This document shows, piece by piece, positions 7,299-16,107 of a DNA stretch of 32,015 nt. Under the pieces are notes generated by a model that was not told where the DNA came from, searched no databases, and worked only from the letters and a program-made list of their open reading frames with translations. The translations under genes and the position numbers were made by a program. The stretch is taken from the NCBI RefSeq assembly GCF_022213065.1, contig NZ_JAKLJA010000065.1:1-32015 (forward strand), in the 5' to 3' direction. Numbering within the stretch: the stretch's first letter is position 1; each line of letters begins with the position of its first letter. This DNA is from Paraburkholderia tagetis. Lineage in GTDB: Bacteria; Pseudomonadota; Gammaproteobacteria; Burkholderiales; Burkholderiaceae.

Positions 7299-8324
7299 AT
7301 CGGCCAGTGCATACTCACCGACCGATTGCTTGCGCCAGTGCGAAACGCTGCAACCGAACGCTGCACGAAACCAGTGGCTGAAACTGCTGTGTGCGGAAAA
7401 GCCCAGCAGCACGGCGACCTCGCCGACCGGCAGGTCGCTCTCGAGCAGGTGCCGCATCGCCAGTTCAGAGCGCACCTGATTGAGCAGCGCCGAGAACGTC
7501 AGTCCTTCGTCGCTGAGGTGCCGGTGCAGCGTGCGGCGATCGATGCGCAGATGTCGCGCGACCAGTTGCGCCGTGCATCGTCCGCCGGGGAGCAGGGCCA
7601 GGATCACTTCCCGGCATGCTTCTCGGATGCCTTCATCCCGGCGCCGCAGCGCTGTCTCCAGATAGCCACGCACGAAATACGCGGCCCCTGGATCGTCGCG
7701 CGTGTGCGGCATCGACAGGTCCGCCGCCGCGCAGACGAGGCCGTTGAATGGCTGGTTGAACGTCGGATTGCGGCCGAAGAAGCTCCGGTAATACGCCATG
7801 TCGGCCGGCGGGCGGTGCGTGAAGCAAACCTGCTGCGGCCGCCATTGCGGACCGATCAGTTCGCGCAGGATGCGCATTTTCACGCCGACCGCGAGCTCCA
7901 TCGCCTGGCGTGTGCCCAGCCCCGCTCTCGGCAGCAGCTCTTCCCGGATCACGACGACCTGGCCGGCGTCCTCGATGCGCGTGATCAGCGTGGCGCTCAG
8001 CAGCTTCTCGTAGTGGCACAAGGTATCGAGCGCCTGCCGCGGAGTGGGCTCGTCCTTCAGCACCAGCGAGATGGGCCCGAGGTTGGAGAGCGTACGCCGC
8101 GCCGCGAGCCGCAGCGCGAAATCCTCCACGCCGGTGTCGCGTGCGGTGGCCTCGAGCAGTTCGCGCACGGTATGGCTGGGGATGAGCGCCTCGGGGTTGT
8201 CTAGCACGCGTGCCGATAGGCCGACCGCCCGCAGAAACGCGTAGGGATCGCGCCCGAGCGACTCCACCAGTTCGATGTAGCCGTTCAGGCTGGCACTGCG
8301 TATCAGTTTGTCGACGTGTTGCAT
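7296..8324 (-). CDS. AraC-family regulator with Arabinose_bd-type N-terminal domain
   Basis: Transcriptional regulator of 342 aa. The N-terminal two thirds (about 15-200) match the AraC_binding_2/OruR-like sensor domain (VRELLEATARDTG, LGPISLVLKDEPT, FTHRPP). The C-terminal HTH_18 domain (about 235-335) holds two helix-turn-helix motifs, around AQLVARHLRIDRRTLHRHL and VGEVAVLLGFSAHSSFSHWF. It is convergent with the BKACE gene, with 13 bases between stop codons, and lies 90 bp downstream of the TauD-like gene on the same strand. Candidate targets are the tandem repeats at 6052-6091, the glaH promoter, or the TauD-like gene. The effector is unknown. The start is the ATG at 8324; no other in-frame start close by looks better. 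Confidence 0.9.
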   Translation of the reverse strand: MQHVDKLIRSASLNGYIELVESLGRDPYAFLRAVGLSARVLDNPEALIPSHTVRELLEATARDTGVEDFALRLAARRTLSNLGPISLVLKDEPTPRQALDTLCHYEKLLSATLITRIEDAGQVVVIREELLPRAGLGTRQAMELAVGVKMRILRELIGPQWRPQQVCFTHRPPADMAYYRSFFGRNPTFNQPFNGLVCAAADLSMPHTRDDPGAAYFVRGYLETALRRRDEGIREACREVILALLPGGRCTAQLVARHLRIDRRTLHRHLSDEGLTFSALLNQVRSELAMRHLLESDLPVGEVAVLLGFSAHSSFSHWFRAAFGCSVSHWRKQSVGEYALAD

Positions 8325-8414
8325 GGAGACGGGTGCACGTGTCGTGACGCCAGCCCGGAAAGACGAAGGGCGCCAGCGCGGTCATGCCGCGCGACGCCCG
8401 GGCGTGCGAGGCTA

Positions 8415-9275
8415 TCAGAACGGCCGATCGCCCATGATGGTCGCGCGCTCCATGCGGCGCGGCGCCGGCCAGTAGTCGCTCACTGCGTAGTGCTGCGTCG
8501 CCATGTTGTCCCAGATCGCGACGCTGCCCGGTTCCCAGCGGAAGCGCACCTGATACTCGGGAATGGCCGCCTGGCTGATCAGGTAGTTCAGCAGCAGGCT
8601 CGCGCCCGGTGTCTTGTCCTGCCCGAAACGTACGTTCTTCGGCGTATGGTAGTTGATGAAGTGCGTCGAGAATGGGCCCACATACAGAATCTTCTCGCCC
8701 GTTTCCGGGTGCGTCCGAACCACCGGGTGATCGACCAGCGGGTACTTGCGCACCAGCTCTTCACGCTCCTCGGCCGTCATCACCGCGCCGAACGAATGCT
8801 CGATCCCGTGCTTGGCGCGCAAGCCTTCGATCTTGGCCTTGATGTCATCCGGCAGGTTCTTGTAGGCCTCCACCATGTTCACCCAGATGGTGTCGCCACC
8901 CACTTCCGGGCACGAAATGCAGCGCAGCACTGCACCCTTCGGCGGATTGGGCCGCCACGACGCATCGCTATGGTAGGTATTTTCGAAATGGTCCCGCTTC
9001 TCGCTCTTGTAGATCTCGATCAGGCCCGGGTAGCCCGGCACCGTGTTCGCCACAGGGTGGTCTTCCAGATCGCCGAAGCGGCTGGCGAACGCGACATGGT
9101 CGGCGCGCGTAATCTCCTGGTCGCGGAAAAACAGCACGGCGCGTGTGCAACCGGATTCGTCAATACCAGCCAGCACATTGGGGGTACTGTCTGTCAGAAA
9201 GCTCGCATCGTTCGTGGATGCGTTGCGAAGCCGGGACGACGACTTTATGATGCCAGGGTCAACTGGCTCTTTCAT
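8415..9275 (-). CDS. TauD/TfdA-family Fe(II)/2-oxoglutarate dioxygenase
   Basis: Non-heme iron dioxygenase of 286 aa, likely hydroxylating a small organic acid or amine with 2-oxoglutarate and O2. The iron ligands H102 and D104 (YHSDASW) and distal H262 (TQHYAVSDYW) are present, with the PRRMERATI Arg region for 2-oxoglutarate. FFRDQEIT and FGDLEDHPV match the family core. The first 45 residues are odd: the usual N-terminal GAEI.GVDL strand is absent and the segment before VLFF is poorly conserved, so the gene may have a degenerate or replaced 5' end. It is divergent from the GATase-AraC regulator at 9348 and shares a short promoter region with it. The substrate is unknown; taurine is not suggested by any neighbour. 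Confidence 0.82.
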   Translation of the reverse strand: MKEPVDPGIIKSSSRLRNASTNDASFLTDSTPNVLAGIDESGCTRAVLFFRDQEITRADHVAFASRFGDLEDHPVANTVPGYPGLIEIYKSEKRDHFENTYHSDASWRPNPPKGAVLRCISCPEVGGDTIWVNMVEAYKNLPDDIKAKIEGLRAKHGIEHSFGAVMTAEEREELVRKYPLVDHPVVRTHPETGEKILYVGPFSTHFINYHTPKNVRFGQDKTPGASLLLNYLISQAAIPEYQVRFRWEPGSVAIWDNMATQHYAVSDYWPAPRRMERATIMGDRPF

Positions 9276-9347
9276 GGTGTCAACTTGTCCCCTTCAATGT
9301 CAGCGACGTTATCCAGGCAATCGCAGTTTTCGAAGCCACGTGAAGGT

Positions 9348-10313
9348 ATGCATGACCTGCGCGTCATGCGTTACGGCTTCCTCTTGCTCGAGAATTTCTC
9401 GCTGATTGCGTTGAGTTCGGCCATCGACCCGCTTCGGATCGCCAACATGATCGTCGGGCGGCGTGTGTACGACTACACCCTGATCGGTCCGGGCAACGGC
9501 TTCGTTCCATCGAGCGACGGAATCCGGGTGGTCCCCGACGTGTCGATGTCGGACCGCGAGCCTTTCGACGTGGTGTTCGTCGTCGGGCCGAATCCCATTC
9601 CGAGAAAGGGGATTGGTTCAATCGTCGACTGGCTGCGCAGGCAGGCAGGGAAGGGCGCGGCGCTTGGCGGGCTCGACACCGGCAGCTACTTTCTGGCGCG
9701 TGCCGGATTGCTGAACGGATATCGCTGCACGATTCACTGGGAGGACCGGGACGTGTTGACGGAGCAGTTCCCGAAACTGACCGTGTCCGCACGACTCTTC
9801 GAAATCGACCGGGATCGCTATACCTGCAGCGGCGGGGTGGCGCCGCTCGATCTGATGGTGCATCTGCTGGCGAACCCGCCGGGTAGCCAGGCACTGGCGG
9901 CGCGTGTTCTCGAATTGCTGGTAGCGGAGCCGCGCAGCCGCGAATATCGTCAGCCGACTTCACTGCGTCAATATATCGGCGCGGAGCATGCCAAGCTGGA
10001 CGAGGCACTGCAACTCATGGAAAGCAACGTCGAAGAGCCGCTTGCCGTGCCGGAAATTGCGTCCCATCTGCGTGTCTCGCAAAGGCAGCTCCAGCGCTGG
10101 TTTCTCGAGCGCCTGGGCAAGTCACCGGCTGAGGCGTACCTCGAGATTCGCCTTCTGCGGGCCCGGCAGCTTCTGTATCGCACGGCAACCTCGCTCGAGG
10201 AAGTGTGCGTGCGCACCGGCTTCACGTCCACGACCCACTTCTCCACGCGCTACAAGGCGCAATTCCAGATTTCCCCGATCGCCGACCGGCGTCGCTACCA
10301 GAACGCGCTGTAG
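9348..10313 (+). CDS. GATase-1-like AraC-family regulator (GbdR/CahR type)
   Basis: Transcriptional activator of about 321 aa. The N-terminal DJ-1/PfpI (GATase1-like) domain (about 5-190) is followed by a C-terminal AraC HTH_18 domain (about 215-320; LAVPEIASHLRVSQRQLQRWF and a second motif ending THFSTRYKAQF). The nucleophile-elbow Cys of catalytic GATases is Asp here (GGLDTGSYF), so it is a sensor, not an enzyme. The family includes GbdR (glycine betaine/dimethylglycine), SouR (sarcosine) and, from memory, CahR of Pseudomonas putida, which controls creatinase. Being directly upstream of creatinase, a CahR-like role responding to creatine is most likely. Start options are ATG 9348 or 9297. 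I prefer 9348 because it leaves about 70 bp for the divergent promoter; both have weak ribosome-binding sites. Confidence 0.87.
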   Translation: MHDLRVMRYGFLLLENFSLIALSSAIDPLRIANMIVGRRVYDYTLIGPGNGFVPSSDGIRVVPDVSMSDREPFDVVFVVGPNPIPRKGIGSIVDWLRRQAGKGAALGGLDTGSYFLARAGLLNGYRCTIHWEDRDVLTEQFPKLTVSARLFEIDRDRYTCSGGVAPLDLMVHLLANPPGSQALAARVLELLVAEPRSREYRQPTSLRQYIGAEHAKLDEALQLMESNVEEPLAVPEIASHLRVSQRQLQRWFLERLGKSPAEAYLEIRLLRARQLLYRTATSLEEVCVRTGFTSTTHFSTRYKAQFQISPIADRRRYQNAL

Positions 10314-10450
10314 TCCTTTTGGCCGGGCGGTCGGTTTACCCCCACCCGGTTCCTCTCCCGCGTGAGTCGAGTGACCCGCAGCGCGTGCGCCGCTGGGGCA
10401 TAGGCACGCACGTGCGAACAAGCGGCGACGGGCTTCATGGTTAACCCGAT

Positions 10451-10514
10451 TTGGCCAATTCAGAAATGACATTGTCCATTTTCGAAATTCTCCAATTTCC
10501 CGAACTTCTACCAT
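10451..10514 (+). promoter_or_regulatory. Creatinase promoter with two AraC-type half-sites
   Basis: Distal half-site TTGGCCA-N5-GAAAT begins at 10451 and proximal TTGTCCA-N5-GAAAT begins at 10472, a 21-bp period. The -10 box TACCAT (10509-10514) starts exactly 37 bp after the proximal site and lies in ACTTCTACCAT. No -35 consensus exists and the proximal site overlaps that position, as expected for class II activation. The same arrangement recurs at 22739-22802. Confidence 0.75.
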
Positions 10515-10554
10515 CTGCTCACACCCACCACGCTTTTTACCCAGGAGCGAGCAC

Positions 10555-11766
10555 ATGAAGATGGAGAACCTGATTCGAATCGAGAATGGAGAGAAGGTGA
10601 AGCACACCTTTTCCGATGCGGAGTACGCCAACCGTCAAGGCAAGCTGCGCGAACTGATGGCCCGCGAAAACATCGACGCGGTGCTCTTCACGTCGTATCA
10701 CAACATCAACTACTACGCGGACTTCCTCTACTGCTCGTTCGGCAGAAAGTACGGTCTCGTCGTCACGCCGGCCAAGGTCGTCTCCATCTCGGCCAACATC
10801 GATGGTGGCCAGCCGTGGCGTCGCACGGTTGGCGACTACAACGTGGTCTACACGGACTGGCAGCGCGACAACTTCTTCCGCGCCGTGCAGGGCGAGATCG
10901 ACAACAAGGGACGTGTGGGTATCGAGTTCGATCACGTGCCGGTCGAAGTGCTGGCCAAGCTGAAGGCAGCCCTGCCGTCGGTCGAGTTCGTCGACATCGG
11001 CGCGCAGACGATGCGCATGCGGATGATCAAGTCCGACGAGGAAATCGCGCTGATCAGGCATGGTGCGAACGTGTGCGATATCGGCGGCGCGGCGCTCGCG
11101 GCGGCCGTGCACGAAGGCGTGCCCGAGCACGAGGTGGCGCTGGCCTCCACGCAGGCGATGGTGCGCGAAATCGCACGCCGCTTTCCCGATTCGGAACTGA
11201 TGGACACGTGGACGTGGTTCCAGTCGGGCATCAATACGGATGGCGCGCACAATCCGGTCACGACGCGCAAGGTACAAAAGGGCGACATTCTCAGCCTGAA
11301 CTGTTTCTCGATGATCGCGGGCTACTACACGGCGCTCGAGCGCACGATGTTCTTCGACCATTGCCCCGAAGAGCACCTTCGCCTCTGGAAGGTCAACGTT
11401 GAAGTGCATGAAGCCGGCCTGAAGCTGATCAAGCCGGGCGTGCGCTGCGGCGATATCGCGCTGGAACTCAACAAGATCTACGCGGAATACGGGCTGCTGC
11501 AGTACCGCACGTTCGGCTATGGCCACTCGTTCGGCGTGCTCTCGCATTACTATGGTCGCGAGGCGGGCCTCGAACTCCGTGAAGACATCGACACCATTCT
11601 GGAGCCCAACATGGTCGTCTCGATGGAGCCGATGATCATGCTGCCCGAGGGCCAGCCCGGCGCCGGTGGCTATCGTGAGCACGACATCCTCGTGGTTGGT
11701 GAAAAGGGCGCCACCAACATTACCGCATTCCCGTACGGTCCGGAACACAACATCATCAAGGCCTGA
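10555..11766 (+). CDS. Creatinase (creatine amidinohydrolase, EC 3.5.3.3)
   Basis: Hydrolyses creatine to sarcosine and urea, in the cytoplasm. It is a 403-aa pita-bread (M24) fold protein, nearly collinear with P. putida creatinase. The active-site residues fall at identical numbers: H232 (TDGAHNPVTT), E262 (ALERTMFF), H324 (GYGHSFG), R335 (HYYGREAG) and E358 (SMEPMIM). This separates it from the metal-dependent aminopeptidases of the same fold. AGGAG at 10543-10547 sets ATG 10555. It is the first gene of a run that feeds sarcosine straight into glyA-sdaA-soxBDAG, and it follows the GATase-AraC regulator. Its urea product has no visible consumer in the window. Confidence 0.96.
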   Translation: MKMENLIRIENGEKVKHTFSDAEYANRQGKLRELMARENIDAVLFTSYHNINYYADFLYCSFGRKYGLVVTPAKVVSISANIDGGQPWRRTVGDYNVVYTDWQRDNFFRAVQGEIDNKGRVGIEFDHVPVEVLAKLKAALPSVEFVDIGAQTMRMRMIKSDEEIALIRHGANVCDIGGAALAAAVHEGVPEHEVALASTQAMVREIARRFPDSELMDTWTWFQSGINTDGAHNPVTTRKVQKGDILSLNCFSMIAGYYTALERTMFFDHCPEEHLRLWKVNVEVHEAGLKLIKPGVRCGDIALELNKIYAEYGLLQYRTFGYGHSFGVLSHYYGREAGLELREDIDTILEPNMVVSMEPMIMLPEGQPGAGGYREHDILVVGEKGATNITAFPYGPEHNIIKA

Positions 11767-11781
11767 TCCGGGTATCGCTGC

Positions 11782-11809
11782 CCCGCGGCGCATGCCGCGG
11801 GTACTTTTT
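11782..11809 (+). terminator. Rho-independent-type hairpin between creatinase and glyA
   Basis: Perfect 8-bp GC stem (CCCGCGGC at 11782-11789 with GCCGCGGG at 11794-11801), loop GCAT, then TAC and five T residues (11805-11809). It lies 15 bases after the creatinase stop and 22 before the glyA start. It probably gives partial termination, so that creatinase is expressed more than the downstream genes. Confidence 0.75.
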
Positions 11810-11831
11810 CGCTATGGCAGGAGAGGCCACC

Positions 11832-13091
11832 GTGTTTTCCAGGGAACAAACGATCGCCGGATTCGATCCGGATCTCGCCGAGGCGATGCGACTCGAACGC
11901 GCACGCCAGGAAGCGCATATCGAGCTCATCGCATCGGAGAACTACGCGAGTCCGCGGGTGCTCGAAGCGCAGGGCTCGGTGCTGACCAACAAATATGCAG
12001 AAGGCTACCCGGGCAAGCGCTACTACGGCGGCTGCGAGCACGTCGACGTGGTTGAGCAGCTCGCGATTGCGCGCGCCAAAGCCCTGTTCGGAGCCGACTT
12101 CGCGAATGTGCAGCCGCATAGCGGATCGCAGGCCAATGCGGCCGTGTACCTCGCCCTGCTCTCGCCCGGCGACACCATTCTCGGCATGAGCCTCGCGCAC
12201 GGCGGCCATCTCACGCATGGCGCGAAGGTTTCGTTTTCCGGAAAGCTCTTCAACGCGGTGCAGTACGGGGTGGACGCGAAGACCGGTCTCATTGACTATG
12301 ACGAGGTCGAACGTCTCGCGCTCGAGCATCGTCCGCGCATGATCGTTGCGGGTTTCTCCGCCTACTCGCGGGTACTGGATTTCGCCCGCTTCAGGAGCAT
12401 TGCCGACAAGGTGGGGGCGTGGTTGTTTGTCGATATGGCGCATGTCGCCGGGCTCGTCGCAGCAGGCCTTTATCCGAATCCGCTGCCGCTCGCCGATGTC
12501 GTGACCACGACGACGCACAAGACGTTGCGCGGCCCGCGCGGCGGCCTGATTCTCGCCCGCGCGAATGAGGAGATCGAAAAGAAGCTTAATGCGATGGTGT
12601 TCCCGGGCACGCAGGGCGGTCCGCTGATGCATGTGATTGCCGCCAAGGCGGTCGCCTTCAGGGAGGCACAGAGCCCGGAATTCAGGGCATACCAGCAAAG
12701 CACGCTTGCCAACGCGCGCGCCATGGTGGAGGTTTTCACCGCGCGCGGCTACGAGGTGGTTTCCGGCGGCACGGACGACCATCTGTTCCTCGTCAGTCTC
12801 GTGAAGAAAGGCATGACCGGAAAGGACGCGGACGCCGCGCTCGACCGGGTGCATATCACGGTGAACAAGAACGCCGTGCCCAACGATCCGCAATCCCCGT
12901 TCGTCACGAGCGGCATCCGCATCGGCACCCCCGCGATCACGACCCGCGGCTTCAATGAGGATGACGCGGCCCTGACCGCGCGGCTGATCTGCGACGTGCT
13001 CGATCACCTTGGGGATGCGCAGGTGGAAGCCCGCGTACGCGACGAGGTCACGCAGCTTTGCGCGCGTTATCCAGTCTATCAGGGCCTGTGA
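11832..13091 (+). CDS. glyA: Serine hydroxymethyltransferase
   Basis: PLP enzyme that combines glycine with methylene-THF to give serine and THF. The product is 419 aa from GTG 11832, the family's normal length. PLP Lys lies in TTTTHKTLRGPRGG. LIASENYASPRVLEAQGS and YAEGYPGKRYYGGCEHVD are family signatures. I chose GTG 11832 because AGGAGAGG at 11819-11826 is ideally spaced. An in-frame ATG at 11814 would put that ribosome-binding site inside the gene. A 7-base gap separates it from sdaA. Within the sarcosine pathway it uses both products of SoxBDAG, glycine and methylene-THF. It is likely a pathway-dedicated copy, as is GlyA1 beside sox in Pseudomonas. Confidence 0.95.
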   Translation: MFSREQTIAGFDPDLAEAMRLERARQEAHIELIASENYASPRVLEAQGSVLTNKYAEGYPGKRYYGGCEHVDVVEQLAIARAKALFGADFANVQPHSGSQANAAVYLALLSPGDTILGMSLAHGGHLTHGAKVSFSGKLFNAVQYGVDAKTGLIDYDEVERLALEHRPRMIVAGFSAYSRVLDFARFRSIADKVGAWLFVDMAHVAGLVAAGLYPNPLPLADVVTTTTHKTLRGPRGGLILARANEEIEKKLNAMVFPGTQGGPLMHVIAAKAVAFREAQSPEFRAYQQSTLANARAMVEVFTARGYEVVSGGTDDHLFLVSLVKKGMTGKDADAALDRVHITVNKNAVPNDPQSPFVTSGIRIGTPAITTRGFNEDDAALTARLICDVLDHLGDAQVEARVRDEVTQLCARYPVYQGL

Positions 13092-13098
13092 GAATGTC

Positions 13099-14475
13099 AT
13101 GAATGTGAGCGTCTTCGATCTGTTCAAGATTGGCATCGGCCCTTCGAGCTCCCACACCGTTGGCCCCATGATCGCCGCGTGCAGGTTTGGCGCCCGTCTG
13201 CGCGAGCGTGCGCTGCTCGAGCGCGTGTCCTCAATGCGGATCGAACTGTTCGGTTCGCTCGGCGCAACCGGCAAGGGACACGGGACCGACAAGGCGGTAT
13301 TGCTTGGACTGGAGGGCAATCTGCCTGACACGGTTGATCCCGATTACGCGGAACAGCGCCTCGCCGTCATCCGTTCGGCGAAGGAGTTGGTTCTCGCCGG
13401 GGTGCGCCAGATCGCGTTCGACGAAAAGACCCAGATTGCCTTTCTGCGACGCGAGGTCTTGCCCCTGCATCCGAACGGCATGCGCTTTACGGCGCTCGAT
13501 GCGAAGGGCGCCGTGCTGGATGCGCAGGTCTATTACTCGGTGGGCGGCGGTTTCGTGATTAACGATGCCGGCGACCGCCTCAACGGTCTGCCGGGTGCGA
13601 ACGAGGTGCCGTACCCGTTCAGGAGCGGCGTGGATCTCCTGCGGCTGTGCGGCGAGAGCGGTCTGTCGATCGCCGACGTGATGCTGGCGAACGAGGCCAC
13701 GTGGCGCACGCCTGAAGCGGTGCGCGCGGGCCTCCTGACGATTCGCGACGTGATGGCGGCATCGATTGCACGCGGCTGTTCGATCGAAGGCACGTTGCCC
13801 GGTCCGCTGAAGGTTCGCCGGCGCGCTTCCGCCATTTTCCAGCAGTTGAAGGCCCAGTCAGAAGAGTGTCTGCGTGATCCCCTGTCGATGATCGACTGGA
13901 TCAACCTCTACGCGATGGCGGTCAACGAGGAGAACGCGGCGGGCGGGCGGATCGTCACCGCGCCGACCAACGGCGCGGCAGGGATCATTCCGGCCGTGCT
14001 CCAGTACTACACCAAGTTTGTACCGGGGTCCGACGATAACGGCGCGGTAGTGTTTCTTTTGACCGCCGCCGCGATCGGTCTGCTTTACAAGGAGAACGCG
14101 TCGATTTCCGGCGCGGAAGTGGGCTGCCAGGGCGAAGTGGGTGTCGCCTGCTCGATGGCGGCAGGCGCGCTTGCGGCCGTGATGGGCGGCACGCCCGAGC
14201 AGGTGGAGAACGCTGCCGAGATCGGCATGGAGCACAACCTGGGCATGACCTGCGATCCGGTGGGCGGCCTCGTGCAGATTCCCTGCATCGAGCGCAACGC
14301 AATGGGTGCAGTCAAGGCGCTGAACGCAGCACGCATGGCCCTCAGGGGCAACGGCAAGCATTACGTCACGCTGGACAAGGTCATCAAGACCATGCGCGAG
14401 ACGGGCGCCGACATGAAAACGAAATACAAGGAAACCTCGCGCGGGGGCCTGGCGGTCAACGTGATCGAGTGCTGA
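13099..14475 (+). CDS. sdaA: L-serine ammonia-lyase, single-chain iron-sulfur type
   Basis: Deaminates L-serine to pyruvate and ammonia using a [4Fe-4S] cluster. The 458-aa product has the beta domain first (FDLFKIGIGPSSSHTVGPM; GSLGATGKGHGTDKA) and the alpha domain after about residue 170. The cluster cysteines are in EVGCQGEVGVACS and MTCDPVGGLVQIPC. The C-terminal KYKETSRGGLAVN motif is intact. ATG 13099 matches the family N-terminus exactly. It sits between glyA and soxB, 11 bases before soxB, and so completes sarcosine to pyruvate. Confidence 0.95.
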   Translation: MNVSVFDLFKIGIGPSSSHTVGPMIAACRFGARLRERALLERVSSMRIELFGSLGATGKGHGTDKAVLLGLEGNLPDTVDPDYAEQRLAVIRSAKELVLAGVRQIAFDEKTQIAFLRREVLPLHPNGMRFTALDAKGAVLDAQVYYSVGGGFVINDAGDRLNGLPGANEVPYPFRSGVDLLRLCGESGLSIADVMLANEATWRTPEAVRAGLLTIRDVMAASIARGCSIEGTLPGPLKVRRRASAIFQQLKAQSEECLRDPLSMIDWINLYAMAVNEENAAGGRIVTAPTNGAAGIIPAVLQYYTKFVPGSDDNGAVVFLLTAAAIGLLYKENASISGAEVGCQGEVGVACSMAAGALAAVMGGTPEQVENAAEIGMEHNLGMTCDPVGGLVQIPCIERNAMGAVKALNAARMALRGNGKHYVTLDKVIKTMRETGADMKTKYKETSRGGLAVNVIEC

Positions 14476-14486
14476 GGGAGAAAGTC

Positions 14487-15731
14487 ATGAGCCGCTATTC
14501 GATATTCAGTCTGTTCCGCAACGGGTTGTCGTATCACGAGAACTGGGAGCGGCAGTGGAGGAGCCCGGAGCCGAAGCAGGAGTACGACGTGGTGATCGTC
14601 GGCGGCGGCGGGCACGGTCTCGCCACCGCTTACTACCTTGCCAAGGAGCACGGCGTGAAGAACGTCGCGATTCTGGAGAAGGGCTGGATCGGCGGCGGCA
14701 ACACCGCGCGCAACACCACCATCGTGCGCTCGAACTATCTGTGGGACGAGTCGGCAGCGCTCTACGAGAAGGCGATGAAGCTCTGGGAAGGGCTCTCGCA
14801 GGATCTGAACTACAACGTGATGTTCAGCCAGCGCGGCGTGATGAATCTCGCGCATACGCTGCAGGATGTGCGCGATACCGAGCGCCGCGTGAACGCGAAC
14901 CGCCTGAACGGTGTGGACGCCGAGTTCCTCACGCCCGAGCAGATCAAGGAGATCGAGCCCACGATCAACCTGAACAGCCGCTATCCGGTGCTGGGCGCGT
15001 CCATTCAGCGCCGCGCCGGCGTGGCGCGCCATGACGCGGTGGCCTGGGGCTTCGCGCGCGGCGCGGACCGCCACGGTGTGGACATCATCCAGAATTGCCA
15101 GGTCACGGGCATCCGCCGTGACGGCGGCCGCGTGACCGGCGTGGATACCGTGAAGGGCTTCATCAAGGCCAAGAAGGTGGCCGTGGTGGCGGCCGGCAAC
15201 ACGACGACGCTCGCCGACATGGCCGGCGTGCGCCTGCCGATCGAAAGCCATCCGCTCCAGGCGCTGGTGTCCGAGCCGATCAAGCCGGTGGTCAACTCGG
15301 TCATCATGTCGAACGCCGTGCACGCATATATCAGCCAGTCCGACAAGGGCGACCTCGTGATCGGCGCGGGCGTCGACCAGTACACGGGCTTCGGCCAGCG
15401 CGGCAGCTACCACATCATCGAAGGCACGCTGCAGGCCATCGTCGAAATGTTCCCGGTGTTCTCGCGCGTGCGCATGAACCGCCAGTGGGGCGGCATTGTC
15501 GACGTTTCGCCCGATGCCTGCCCGATCATCAGCAAGACCGATGTGAAGGGCCTCTATTTCAACTGCGGCTGGGGCACCGGCGGCTTCAAGGCGACGCCGG
15601 GCTCGGGCTGGACGTTCGCGCACACCATCGCGAACGACGAACCGCATCCGCTCAATGCGCCGTTCTCGCTGGACCGTTTCTATACCGGCCATCTGATCGA
15701 CGAACACGGCGCGGCTGCCGTGGCCCACTGA
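14487..15731 (+). CDS. soxB: Sarcosine oxidase subunit beta
   Basis: Catalytic flavoprotein subunit of heterotetrameric sarcosine oxidase, which demethylates sarcosine to glycine. The 414-aa product starts with an FAD dinucleotide fold (VVIVGGGGHG, residues 35-44). H182 in GVARHDAVAWG corresponds to the His that covalently binds FMN in characterised enzymes. GNTARNTTIVRSNY near 72-84 and the C-terminal WGTGGFKATPGSG segment match the family. The start follows GAGGGAG (14474-14480); an upstream in-frame ATG at 14469 overlaps sdaA and is less likely. It is followed by soxD after 28 bases. Confidence 0.96.
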   Translation: MSRYSIFSLFRNGLSYHENWERQWRSPEPKQEYDVVIVGGGGHGLATAYYLAKEHGVKNVAILEKGWIGGGNTARNTTIVRSNYLWDESAALYEKAMKLWEGLSQDLNYNVMFSQRGVMNLAHTLQDVRDTERRVNANRLNGVDAEFLTPEQIKEIEPTINLNSRYPVLGASIQRRAGVARHDAVAWGFARGADRHGVDIIQNCQVTGIRRDGGRVTGVDTVKGFIKAKKVAVVAAGNTTTLADMAGVRLPIESHPLQALVSEPIKPVVNSVIMSNAVHAYISQSDKGDLVIGAGVDQYTGFGQRGSYHIIEGTLQAIVEMFPVFSRVRMNRQWGGIVDVSPDACPIISKTDVKGLYFNCGWGTGGFKATPGSGWTFAHTIANDEPHPLNAPFSLDRFYTGHLIDEHGAAAVAH

Positions 15732-15759
15732 TTACGCACCGAGATTTGGAGAACACCAC

Positions 15760-16107
15760 ATGTTGCTGATCGAATGCCCATGGTGCGGGCCGCGCGCCGA
15801 AATCGAATTCACCTGCGGGGGCGAAGCGGAGATCGCTCGCCCGCTCGACACCGACGCGCTGAGCGACCGGGAATGGGGCGAATACCTGTTCATGCGCGAT
15901 AACCCGCGCGGCGTGCACAAGGAGCAGTGGCTGCACACCCAGGGTTGCCGCCGCTGGTTCATGGCGACGCGCGACACCGTCACCTACGAGATTCAGGGCT
16001 ACGAAACGTTTGGCAAGCCCAACACGTCCGTGAACGCACAGGCAAAAGTCCACAACGGCGCACAACAAGGTGCCAGGCCGGGCACGCAAGGGAGCAAGCA
16101 GCGATGA
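15760..16107 (+). CDS. soxD: Sarcosine oxidase subunit delta
   Basis: Small Zn-binding structural subunit of the tetrameric oxidase, 115 aa. The four zinc ligands occur at the canonical positions: C6 and C9 (ECPWCG), H59 and C63 (LHTQGCRRW). The family core ends near residue 95, and the last 20 residues are a Gln/Gly-rich tail. GGAG lies upstream at 15747-15750. Its stop overlaps the soxA start by ATGA, implying translational coupling. Confidence 0.95.
   Translation: MLLIECPWCGPRAEIEFTCGGEAEIARPLDTDALSDREWGEYLFMRDNPRGVHKEQWLHTQGCRRWFMATRDTVTYEIQGYETFGKPNTSVNAQAKVHNGAQQGARPGTQGSKQR

Noticed and set aside
8316..9347. Long 5' extension of the GATase-AraC regulator frame
   Set aside because: The extension lies opposite the TauD-like gene and has no domain; the family N-terminus begins around MRYGFLLLENF.
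9276..9347. TTGTCCC near 9285 as another copy of the creatine operator
   Set aside because: It lacks the GAAA part and any partner 21 bp away, and no -10 box falls at the right distance.
10314..10450. Possible small gene or RNA between the regulator and creatinase
   Set aside because: Only short frames and no clear structure apart from the operator region that follows.
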